Origin: Clostridia bacterium
Lineage (GTDB): Bacteria; Bacillota; Clostridia; Christensenellales; Borkfalkiaceae
Direction of reading: 5' to 3'
NCBI GenBank assembly: GCA_029054485.1
Contig: JAIDFD010000028.1
Span: 1 to 13,434, forward strand
DNA length: 13,434 bases
This document shows positions 7,011-13,434 of the stretch, in pieces; position 1 is the stretch's first letter, and every line of letters begins with the position of its first letter. Under the pieces are notes generated by a model. That model saw only the letters and a list, made by a program, of their open reading frames with translations, did not search any database and was not told the DNA's origin. Both the position numbers and the translations under genes were made by a program.

Positions 7011-9173
7011 ATGGACATTTCAGCAAAACTAACCGAGGAATTTAATTTACGCCCCGACCACGTTCAGAATATTCTGAAACTTTTGGAAGAGGGCAACACA
7101 ATACCTTTCATTGCCCGCTACCGCAAGGAAATGACGGGCGCGATAGACGATCAGGTTCTGCGTGCTTTAAACGACAGATACGAATATCTTAAAAACCTTG
7201 AAAAGCGCAAGGAAGAAGTTGCAAAGGCGATTACCGAACAGGAAAAAATGACGGACGAAATTCAAGCCTCAATAGACGCCGCGCAGACTATGACCGAAAT
7301 AGAGGATATTTACCGTCCTTTCAAACAGAAGAAAAAGACCCGCGCGTCCGTTGCGATAGAAAAGGGATTACAGCCCCTTGCTGACCTGATTTTGGCGCAG
7401 GCGTGCAAGCCTTATGAAGAGGCGGCAAAATACATAGACGAAGAAAAGGGCGTTTCTTCCGCGGAAGAAGCTATTGCGGGCGCAAAGGACATAATTGCAG
7501 AAATTATTTCCGACAACGCTGAACTCAGAAAGAAGCTTCGCGGGCTTTTGGAAAAACATGGTGAAATGCAGGTCAAGCTCGTCAAGGACGATGACAAGGG
7601 CACTTATGCTATGTATAAAGATTACAGCGAGCTTATCCCCGAAATCAAAAATCACCGTATTCTTGCAATCAACAGGGGCGAAAAGGAAGAGTGTCTCAAA
7701 GCAAAAATTTACTTCGATACCGAAATCGCAAAGCGTATTTGCACAGCTAAGTACGTTAAAAACAAATCCGAAGAAGAGTGCGCAAAATTAATCGAAGAAG
7801 CGGCTTCAGACGGCTATGACAGGCTTATAGAGCCTTCGATACAAAGAGAAGTGCGCGCAATTCTTACCGACAGGGCAGGTGAACAGGCGATAAAAATGTT
7901 TGAAGTAAATCTTCGTCCGCTTTTATTGCAACCTCCCGTAAAAGGCAAAGTTACTTTGGGACTCGACCCCGGCTACCGCACGGGCTGTAAAGTCGCTGTC
8001 GTTGATGAAACGGGAAAAGTTCTCGATACTTCGGTTATATATCCCGTGCCGCCCAAAAACGATATCGAGGGCAGTAAAAAAATAATCAAGTTCCTTATTG
8101 AAAAGCATAAGGTTGATATTATATCGATAGGCAACGGCACGGCGAGTAAAGAAACGGAAATTTTCGTTGCGGATTTATTGAAAGAGATTGACGCAAACGT
8201 AAGCTACGCAGTCGTAAACGAAGCGGGCGCCAGCGTTTATTCCGCAAGCCCCCTTGCAGTTGAGGAATTTCCAGACTACGATTTGACCCTGCGTTCGGCA
8301 ATATCCATTGCAAGAAGATTGCAAGACCCTCTTTCCGAACTCATTAAAATCGATCCCAAGTCGATAGGCGTAGGACAGTATCAGCACGATATGGACAAAA
8401 AGCGTCTTGACGGAGTTTTGGGCGGCGTGCTTGAAGATTGCGTAAACAGCGTTGGCGTTGATCTGAACACGGCAAGCGTATCTCTTTTAAAATTCGTTGC
8501 GGGACTTAACGCGGGTATAGCGAAAAACATAGTTTCGTACCGCGAGCAAAACGGCAAGTTCAGCGAGCGCAGTCAGCTTTTAAACGTGGCTAAGCTCGGT
8601 TCAAAGGCATACGAGCAATGCGCGGGCTTTTTGCGTATTCCCGATGGCAAAAACATAATGGACAACACAGCCGTTCACCCCGAATCCTATAAAAAGGCTG
8701 AAAAACTTTTATCGCTCTTCGGCTACGGCGAAGAGGACGTAAGACAAAGAAAACTTGCCGAACTTCCCGATAAAGTAAAAGCCTACGGCGAAAATAAAGC
8801 GGCGGAATATTGCGGACTTGACGTGGCGACTATGAACGACATAATTACCGAGCTTGTCAAGCCCGGCAGAGATATCCGTGACAGCTTGCCCCAAAGACAG
8901 CTCAGAAAGGATATTCTCGGCATAGAAGATTTGGCGGTAGGAATGGAAGTCGACGGCACTGTAAGAAACGTAATCGACTTCGGAGCTTTTGTTGATATCG
9001 GCGTGCATCAGGACGGTCTCGTTCATATTTCCGAAATTACCGATAAATATATCCGTCACCCGTCGGACGTTCTGAAAGTAGGACAGCAGGTAAAAGCGGT
9101 AATAATCACCCTCGACAAGGCAAAACAGCGCATAGGACTGTCCTTGAAGCAGGTTAAAAAGCAGGCTAATTGA
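7011..9173 (+). CDS. tex: Tex family RNA-binding transcription accessory protein
   Basis: 720 residues, full length for Tex. Order of domains: N-terminal helical region opening with EFNLRPDHVQNILKLLEEG and the family block TIPFIARYRKEMTGA; a YqgF/RNase H-like domain beginning LGLDPGYRTGCK with D319; helix-hairpin-helix segments in SVGVDLNTASVSLL and the stretch after it (about residues 480-560); and a C-terminal S1 domain from G644 to about 712 (GTVRNVIDFGAFVDIGVHQD). Family knowledge: Tex binds nucleic acid through S1 and associates with the transcription machinery; the YqgF domain is usually not an active nuclease in Tex. The ATG directly follows the alkD-like TAA. AAGGG at 6993-6997 is about 13 bases upstream, a loose ribosome binding site, so coupling to the upstream gene is likely. 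It ends the plus-strand run; no hairpin terminator follows before the acpP promoter. Confidence 0.96.
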   Translation: MDISAKLTEEFNLRPDHVQNILKLLEEGNTIPFIARYRKEMTGAIDDQVLRALNDRYEYLKNLEKRKEEVAKAITEQEKMTDEIQASIDAAQTMTEIEDIYRPFKQKKKTRASVAIEKGLQPLADLILAQACKPYEEAAKYIDEEKGVSSAEEAIAGAKDIIAEIISDNAELRKKLRGLLEKHGEMQVKLVKDDDKGTYAMYKDYSELIPEIKNHRILAINRGEKEECLKAKIYFDTEIAKRICTAKYVKNKSEEECAKLIEEAASDGYDRLIEPSIQREVRAILTDRAGEQAIKMFEVNLRPLLLQPPVKGKVTLGLDPGYRTGCKVAVVDETGKVLDTSVIYPVPPKNDIEGSKKIIKFLIEKHKVDIISIGNGTASKETEIFVADLLKEIDANVSYAVVNEAGASVYSASPLAVEEFPDYDLTLRSAISIARRLQDPLSELIKIDPKSIGVGQYQHDMDKKRLDGVLGGVLEDCVNSVGVDLNTASVSLLKFVAGLNAGIAKNIVSYREQNGKFSERSQLLNVAKLGSKAYEQCAGFLRIPDGKNIMDNTAVHPESYKKAEKLLSLFGYGEEDVRQRKLAELPDKVKAYGENKAAEYCGLDVATMNDIITELVKPGRDIRDSLPQRQLRKDILGIEDLAVGMEVDGTVRNVIDFGAFVDIGVHQDGLVHISEITDKYIRHPSDVLKVGQQVKAVIITLDKAKQRIGLSLKQVKKQAN

Positions 9174-9174
9174 G

Positions 9175-9203
9175 TTGACAACCTTTCGCGTTTATTGTAA
9201 AAT
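9175..9203 (+). promoter_or_regulatory. strong sigma-A-type promoter for acpP
   Basis: TTGACA at 9175-9180 is a perfect -35 box, followed by exactly 17 bases and TAAAAT at 9198-9203 (five of six of the -10). Transcription would begin near 9210 and give a leader of about 23 bases. The -35 begins two bases after the tex stop codon, so acpP has its own promoter even though it directly follows the long operon. Confidence 0.85.
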
Positions 9204-9232
9204 GTGAAAGTAGATAACACGGAGGGTAGAAT

Positions 9233-9454
9233 ATGTTTGATGAAGTAGCAAAGATTCTTTCAGAGCAGTTGAACGTGGCTAAGTCAAAAATTACTATGGA
9301 AAGCGATATAGTAAAAGATTTGGGTGCGGATTCGCTTGACGTTGTCGAGCTTCTGATGACCTTGGAAGACAACACGGGTAAGGCAATTCCTGAAGACAAG
9401 GTTACTGACGTTAAGACGGTCGGCGATGTAGTTAAGCTTCTTGAATCTCTTTAA
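9233..9454 (+). CDS. acpP: acyl carrier protein
   Basis: 73 residues, acidic, with the signature GADSLDVVELLM. S34 in the DSL motif is the attachment site for 4'-phosphopantetheine, added by holo-ACP synthase. The protein carries growing acyl chains on that arm in type II fatty acid synthesis in the cytoplasm. The start is clear: GGAGG at 9221-9225 lies 7 bases before the ATG. No fab genes are beside it, and it is bracketed by its own promoter and terminator, so it looks like a single-gene unit. The sequence is that of a primary-metabolism AcpP; a dedicated secondary-metabolism carrier is less likely because no partner synthase is present. Confidence 0.96.
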   Translation: MFDEVAKILSEQLNVAKSKITMESDIVKDLGADSLDVVELLMTLEDNTGKAIPEDKVTDVKTVGDVVKLLESL

Positions 9455-9465
9455 TTGATAAATAT

Positions 9466-9502
9466 AAAAACCTCTCACGGATTTTCCGTGGGAGGTTTTT
9501 TT
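9466..9502. terminator. bidirectional intrinsic terminator between acpP and leuS
   Basis: The arms CCTCTCACGG (9471-9480) and CCGTGGGAGG (9486-9495) pair over ten positions with one G-T wobble around the loop ATTTT. Seven T follow on the plus strand (9496-9502), and five A precede the hairpin (9466-9470), which read as a U-tract for leuS on the other strand. It starts 11 bases after the acpP stop and ends 5 bases before the leuS stop. Confidence 0.92.
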
Positions 9503-9507
9503 ATGTT

Positions 9508-11916
9508 TTATACTATTATATTTATCAATCTTTTAGGTACAAGAATGAATTTTTTAATCTGCTTGCCTTCAATAAGGGGAGCGATGTCGCCGTGCGCTTT
9601 AACGAGCTTTTCAATTTCAGCCGCGGGCATATCGGCAGGCACTATAATTTTAGTTTTGATTTTGCTGTTCACCTGCACGGCGTATTCGATATTGTCCTCG
9701 CCGCATTTGCCTTCGTCATAGGTCGGCCATTTTTCGTAAGCAATCGTTCCCTTGTGACCTAAAACCGTATTCCATATTTCTTCGGTGATAAAGGGGATAA
9801 CGGGGTTTAGAAGTTTGATAAGCCCTTCCGCATAAGCTTTGGGGAAACTCTTTCCGTCGCCGATTTCCTTGTATACGGCATTAACGAAAATCATCATCTG
9901 CGAAATCGCCGTATTTATCTTCATAGCCTCGTAATCTTCGCCGACCTTTTTAACGGTCTGGTTATAAATCTTTTCAAGGTTGGTGTTGGGTGCGTTTGAT
10001 ATGGCGTTCATTTCGTAGTACAGTCTGTGAATTCTGTCAACGAATTTTTTAACGCCCTCTATGTTCGAAGTGTTCCAAGGCTTAGTATCCGCAACGGGGC
10101 CCATAAACATTTCGTACATTCTCAAAACGTCCGCGCCGTATTCGTCAACGATGTCATTGGGGTTGATTACGTTACCCATACTTTTTGACATCTTGTTTCC
10201 GTCCTCGCCCAAAATCATTCCCTGGTGGAACAGTTTTTTGAACGGCTCTTTGCAGGGAACAAGCCCCTTGTCAAAGAGGAAGTTGTTCCAGAAACGCGAG
10301 TATAAAAGGTGACCTACAAGGTGTTCTTTTCCGCCCATATAAAAGTCTACGGGCATCCAGTGTTTCAGTAATTCGTAGTCGGCAAATTTTTCTTTGTTGT
10401 GCGGGTCGCAGTATCTTAAAAAGTACCAGCTCGAACCCGCCGAACCGGGCATAGTGGTTGTTTCGCGCTTGCCGTTTACGCCGTTGATTTTTACGTTTAC
10501 CCAGTCCTTTGCGTTTTCAAGGGGAGGGTTGCCGCCCTTAGCTTTGTAGTCGTCCATTTCTGGCAGAACGAGGGGGAGATTACTATCCTCAAGCAAATAA
10601 GTTTCGCCGTTATCAAGGTGAACAACGGGCAGAGGCTCGCCCCAGTATCGCTGGCGGGCAAAAATCCACTCGCGCAGTTTGTAGGTTACCGTCTTTTTGC
10701 CGCAGCCGTGTTTTGTAAGCCATTCTGACATTTTGTCGATAGCCTGCTTTTTATCAAGCCCGTTCAAAAAATCGGAATTTATATGCTTTCCGTCACCCGT
10801 AAAAGCTTCTTTTTCCACATCGCCGCCTTCGAGTACGGGGATTATCGGCAATTTGAATTTCTTTGCAAAATCATAGTCGCGCGTGTCGTGCGCGGGTACT
10901 GCCATAATCGCGCCGGTGCCGTAAGAGGTCAGAACGTAGTCCGAGATGTAAACGGGGATTTTGTTCCCGTTTGCGGGGTTGACCGCGTACGCGCCCGTAA
11001 AGCAACCGGTCTTGTCCTTGTTTAAATCGGTGCGCTCAAGTTCGGATTTGCTTGCGCAAATCTTCTTATATTTTTCAACTTCGCCGCGCTGACTTTCGGT
11101 TGTAATTTCATCAACCAACTTATGTTCGGGTGCAAGCACGCAGTATGTTACGCCGAAGAGGGTATCGCACCTTGTCGTGAATACGGTGAATGACTTGTCC
11201 ATGCCGTCAACTTTAAAATCTACGTTCGCACCCTCTGATTTACCTATCCAGTTGCGCTGAGCAATTTTCGAAGGCTCTTGCCAGTCAAGTCCGTCAAGCC
11301 CTTCCAAAAGTCTTTCGGCGTACTTGTTTATGTCTATTACCCACTGTTTCATATTCTTGCGCACAACGGGATAGCCGCCGCGCTCGCTCTTGCCGTCTAT
11401 AATTTCATCGTTGGCAAGAACGGTGCCAAGTTCTTCGCACCAGTTCACGGGCATCTCTTCATAGCGCGCAAGACCGTCCTTGCAAAGCTGTTTGAAAATC
11501 CACTGCGTCCATTTGTAGTAAGAGGGATCGCATGTTGAAACGGTCTGATCCCAGTCGTAAGAAAGTCCAAGCATTTTCAACTGCTCGGTAAAGGTTTTTA
11601 TATTTTTCTGTGTAAATCCGTCGGGGTTGTTTCCCGTCTTAATCGCAAACTGTTCGGCGGGCAGACCGAAACTGTCAAAGCCGATGGGATGCAACACGTT
11701 GTAGCCCTGCATTCTTTTCATTCTCGAAAGAATGTCGGTTGCGGTATAGCCCTCGGGGTGCCCTACGTGGAGACCCGCGCCCGAAGGGTAGGGGAACATA
11801 TCCAAAACGTAATATTTGGGTTTTGAAAAGTCGTGCAAGTCTGTATGAAAGGTTTTATTCTCGTCCCAGTACTTTATCCACTTTTTTTCAACTGCTTTAA
11901 AATCGGTATAAGCCAT
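9508..11916 (-). CDS. leuS: leucine--tRNA ligase
   Basis: 802 residues, the length of bacterial-type LeuRS in Firmicutes. This class I synthetase charges tRNA-Leu with leucine in the cytoplasm. The HIGH signature is HVGH (50-53) within [17 protein letters not shown], and the KMSKS loop is K575-S579. The CP1 editing domain that hydrolyses mischarged tRNA is present, with the threonine-rich motif TTRCDT (247-252) and the conserved aspartate region HDTRD (343-347, D347). [14 protein letters not shown] and [13 protein letters not shown] are further family blocks. The ATG is the first codon of the conserved [13 protein letters not shown] start; upstream on the minus strand an AGGA lies about 10 bases before it. 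The gene converges on acpP and diverges from thrS, with its own promoter and no T-box. Confidence 0.98.
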   Translation of the reverse strand: MAYTDFKAVEKKWIKYWDENKTFHTDLHDFSKPKYYVLDMFPYPSGAGLHVGHPEGYTATDILSRMKRMQGYNVLHPIGFDSFGLPAEQFAIKTGNNPDGFTQKNIKTFTEQLKMLGLSYDWDQTVSTCDPSYYKWTQWIFKQLCKDGLARYEEMPVNWCEELGTVLANDEIIDGKSERGGYPVVRKNMKQWVIDINKYAERLLEGLDGLDWQEPSKIAQRNWIGKSEGANVDFKVDGMDKSFTVFTTRCDTLFGVTYCVLAPEHKLVDEITTESQRGEVEKYKKICASKSELERTDLNKDKTGCFTGAYAVNPANGNKIPVYISDYVLTSYGTGAIMAVPAHDTRDYDFAKKFKLPIIPVLEGGDVEKEAFTGDGKHINSDFLNGLDKKQAIDKMSEWLTKHGCGKKTVTYKLREWIFARQRYWGEPLPVVHLDNGETYLLEDSNLPLVLPEMDDYKAKGGNPPLENAKDWVNVKINGVNGKRETTTMPGSAGSSWYFLRYCDPHNKEKFADYELLKHWMPVDFYMGGKEHLVGHLLYSRFWNNFLFDKGLVPCKEPFKKLFHQGMILGEDGNKMSKSMGNVINPNDIVDEYGADVLRMYEMFMGPVADTKPWNTSNIEGVKKFVDRIHRLYYEMNAISNAPNTNLEKIYNQTVKKVGEDYEAMKINTAISQMMIFVNAVYKEIGDGKSFPKAYAEGLIKLLNPVIPFITEEIWNTVLGHKGTIAYEKWPTYDEGKCGEDNIEYAVQVNSKIKTKIIVPADMPAAEIEKLVKAHGDIAPLIEGKQIKKFILVPKRLINIIV

Positions 11917-11948
11917 AGTTTTTAATTCCTGAATTTTAGTTACTAATT

Positions 11949-11977
11949 ATTATACATATTCCTTTTAAAGTTGGCAA
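11949..11977 (-). promoter_or_regulatory. leuS promoter
   Basis: Read on the minus strand: TTGCCA (plus 11972-11977, five of six of the -35), 17 bases, then a perfect TATAAT (plus 11949-11954). Transcription would start near 11942, leaving about 25 bases before the leuS ATG. That is too short for a T-box leader, so direct tRNA-sensing attenuation of leuS is not expected unless there is another promoter further upstream. Confidence 0.8.
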
Positions 11978-12008
11978 ATAAATTAATGCTAAACCCGTTT
12001 TAAAGTTG

Positions 12009-12037
12009 TTGACAAAAGTAATAAATTGTACTAATAT
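12009..12037 (+). promoter_or_regulatory. promoter of the thrS T-box transcript
   Basis: TTGACA at 12009-12014 is a perfect -35; 17 bases later TAATAT at 12032-12037 matches four of six -10 positions. The expected start near 12044 lies just ahead of T-box Stem I. This promoter and the leuS promoter face away from each other, with about 30 bases between their -35 boxes. Confidence 0.75.
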
Positions 12038-12043
12038 ATCAGT

Positions 12044-12262
12044 ACGCAATAAATAAAGACAAGTACCGCCGATAAATTTTCAGAGAGTGTGGCGTTTGCT
12101 GTGAGCCGCATAATTTAAAGGACAACGGGAAACCACTTTGCAGATTTTTTGCGTATCTTAAAAGAGGTCACGATTTCGTGGCAATTAAGGTGGAACCGCG
12201 CATAATATAAATTTTGCGTCCTTAAACAAAAACAAACCGTTTTTGTTTAAGGCTATTTTTTT
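12044..12262 (+). ncRNA. T-box riboswitch leader, threonine specific (ACC specifier)
   Basis: Stem I can be folded by eye. The specifier-loop motif AGTA (12062-12065) faces GAA (12129-12131), which is followed by the specifier codon ACC (Thr, 12132-12134) and the usual A. Above it CCG (12066-12068) pairs with CGG (12126-12128), AAATT (12074-12078) with AATTT (12112-12116), and GTGTGGC (12087-12093) with GCCGCAT (12105-12111). CAGAGAG and GCTGTGAG are the conserved distal elements. CACG-ATTT-CGTG (12169-12180) is a small linker hairpin. The antiterminator has AAGG (12187-12190) pairing with CCTT (12220-12223), the bulge TGGAACC (12191-12197) that binds the tRNA 3' end, and GCGCA (12198-12202) pairing with TGCGT (12215-12219). 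Uncharged tRNA-Thr would stabilise this form and allow thrS transcription. The leader start is inferred from the promoter. Confidence 0.93.
12220..12262 (+). terminator. regulated terminator of the thrS T-box
   Basis: The arms 12220-12233 and 12239-12252 pair perfectly over 14 positions around the loop AAACC, followed shortly by seven T (12256-12262). The first four bases of the left arm (CCTT) are also the right side of the antiterminator, so the two folds exclude each other. The run of T ends directly at the GGAG ribosome binding site of thrS (12263-12266). Confidence 0.92.
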
Positions 12263-12273
12263 GGAGATAAATT

Positions 12274-13434
12274 ATGGAAATTTTTTTGAAGAACGGAAGT
12301 ATCCAACTTGACGACGGCGCAACCTGTCAGGACGCCGCGCTTAAAATCAGCGAGGGACTCGCACGTTCGGCAGTAGCTGCAAAGATTAACGGAAAACTTT
12401 GCGACCTGTCCGAAAAACTGAAAGAGGGCGACAAAATCGAAATTGTAACTCTCAAAGACAAAGAGGGGCTTGAAGTTTACCGCCATACCTGCGCGCACGT
12501 TTTAGCGCAGGCGCTTAAAAATATTTTTCCTACCTGCAACCTCGCGATAGGTCCGGTTATCGATAACGGCTTTTACTACGATGTTGATTTCAACACGCCG
12601 ATTACGCAGGACGACTTCGTTAAAATCGAAAGCGAAATGCTTAAAATAATCAAGGCTAACACGCCGATTGAAAGATTTGAACTTCCCAGAAAGGAAGCCG
12701 TTAAACTTATGAAAAAGTACGGCGAAAAGTACAAAATCGAGCTTATTGAAGACCTGCCCGAAAACGAGCCTATTTCATTTTACAAGCAGGGCAGTTTTAC
12801 CGACCTTTGCCGCGGACCTCACCTGCCCTCAACGGGAAAGATTAAAGCGTTTAAACTTATTTCTATCGCGGGCGCGTACTGGCGCGGAAACGAAAAGAAC
12901 AAAATGCTCACCAGAATTTACGGCGTAGCGTTTGCGAAAAAGGACGAAATGGAAGCCTACTTCAAAATGCTCGAAGAGGCTAAAAAGCGCGACCATATCA
13001 AGCTCGGCAAAGAGTTGAAACTTTTTGCGCTTATGGGCGAGGGCAAGGGTTTTCCTTTCTTCCTTCCCAACGGTATGGTTCTCAAAAATACTCTCGTAGA
13101 TTACTGGCGCGGACTGCACCGCGAAGAGGGCTATGTTGAAATTCAGACGCCCATAATTCTTACCCGCTCGCTTTGGGAAAATTCGGGTCACTGGGACCAC
13201 TACAAAGACAATATGTATACAACGGTAATAGACGGCGAGGACTGCGCTGTCAAACCTATGAACTGCCCTGGCGGTATGCTCGTATACAAGCTCACTCCGC
13301 ATAGCTATAAGGACTTACCTTTGCGCGCGGCGGAACTCGGACTTGTTCACCGTCACGAGAAGAGCGGACAGCTCCACGGACTTTTTCGCGTTCGCTGTTT
13401 CACTCAGGACGATGCGCACATATTTATGTTGCCC
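12274..13434 (+). CDS. thrS: threonine--tRNA ligase, 3' end missing
   Basis: 387 codons are open to the right edge; a full ThrRS is about 640 residues, so the end of the catalytic core and the anticodon-binding domain lie outside. GGAG at 12263-12266 is 7 bases before the ATG. The TGS domain spans about 1-62. The editing domain has H71 and H75 (HTCAH) and C179 and H183 (CRGPH), the metal-binding and proofreading set that removes serine from mischarged tRNA-Thr. The class II core shows two of the three zinc ligands that bind threonine, C331 in MNCPGG and H382 in QDDAHIF, at the spacing seen in E. coli (C334, H385); the third lies downstream. Motif 2 reads RVRCFTQDD. Expression is controlled by the threonine T-box directly upstream. 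A complete editing domain argues against a truncated or moonlighting paralogue. Confidence 0.97.
   Translation, partial: MEIFLKNGSIQLDDGATCQDAALKISEGLARSAVAAKINGKLCDLSEKLKEGDKIEIVTLKDKEGLEVYRHTCAHVLAQALKNIFPTCNLAIGPVIDNGFYYDVDFNTPITQDDFVKIESEMLKIIKANTPIERFELPRKEAVKLMKKYGEKYKIELIEDLPENEPISFYKQGSFTDLCRGPHLPSTGKIKAFKLISIAGAYWRGNEKNKMLTRIYGVAFAKKDEMEAYFKMLEEAKKRDHIKLGKELKLFALMGEGKGFPFFLPNGMVLKNTLVDYWRGLHREEGYVEIQTPIILTRSLWENSGHWDHYKDNMYTTVIDGEDCAVKPMNCPGGMLVYKLTPHSYKDLPLRAAELGLVHRHEKSGQLHGLFRVRCFTQDDAHIFMLP

Noticed and set aside
9455..9721. 88-codon plus-strand frame beginning after acpP
   Set aside because: It starts right after the acpP stop, runs through the terminator hairpin and then antisense through the end of leuS; the hydrophobic run is a by-product of the leuS complement.
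12829..13302. 157-codon open frame on the minus strand inside thrS
   Set aside because: It lies wholly opposite conserved ThrRS sequence, shows no recognisable domain, and has no ribosome binding site or promoter; it reflects codon bias of the real gene.
13393..13401. Cys in ThrRS motif 2 (RVRCFTQDD where E. coli has RVRGFTQDD)
   Set aside because: This position varies among bacterial ThrRS while the Arg, Thr, Gln and Asp around it are kept, so it is not evidence of a defective enzyme.
1..13434. Search for CRISPR arrays, insertion sequences, phage genes, toxin-antitoxin pairs and tRNA genes
   Set aside because: No regularly spaced repeats, transposase or integrase motifs, or cloverleaf sequences were seen; nearly all DNA is accounted for by core genes and their control signals.

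Overview
The window looks like a chromosomal housekeeping segment of a Gram-positive, low-to-mid GC bacterium of the Clostridia type. This is inferred from strong AGGAGG-type ribosome binding sites, sigma-A promoters, a threonine T-box leader, a MutS2/RqcU homologue, and a polysaccharide deacetylase-like gene next to an M16 peptidase gene (the pairing seen as ylxY-ymxG/mlpA in Bacillus). GC is in the mid-40s by eye. An uncultured gut-type clostridial lineage is plausible but cannot be shown from this sequence. I see no insertion sequence, prophage, CRISPR array, tRNA or rRNA.

Positions 1-9173 are a tightly packed run of seven plus-strand genes: the 3' part of a U32-family peptidase/RNA hydroxylase-like gene, mutS2, a NodB-fold deacetylase-like protein with degraded catalytic motifs, an M16 zinc peptidase, a family-6 UDG-like (hypoxanthine/deoxyinosine) DNA glycosylase, an AlkD-like HEAT-repeat alkylpurine glycosylase, and tex. 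Most junctions are overlaps or gaps of 0-2 bases. The only real gap (3891-3951) carries a possible weak internal promoter. The run mixes RNA modification and ribosome rescue (U32, MutS2), envelope/sporulation-type functions (deacetylase-like, M16), DNA base excision (the two glycosylases, overlapping by 32 bases) and RNA-binding Tex.

Positions 9174-9502 hold a stand-alone acyl carrier protein gene with its own near-consensus promoter, closed by a strong hairpin terminator that it shares with the convergent leuS gene. leuS (minus strand, 9508-11916) has its own near-consensus promoter and a leader of only about 25 bases, so no T-box.

Divergently from leuS, a second promoter drives a complete T-box riboswitch: Stem I with an ACC threonine specifier, an antiterminator containing TGGAACC, and a competing terminator. 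It sits immediately in front of thrS, which runs off the right edge. The two synthetase genes therefore share one intergenic region but appear to be regulated differently.

Most of the window is ordinary core genome. The points worth a second look are the altered LDLR motif in the MutS2 Smr domain, the deacetylase-like protein without its catalytic aspartates, the overlapping pair of DNA glycosylase genes, and the contrast between T-box-controlled thrS and leaderless leuS.
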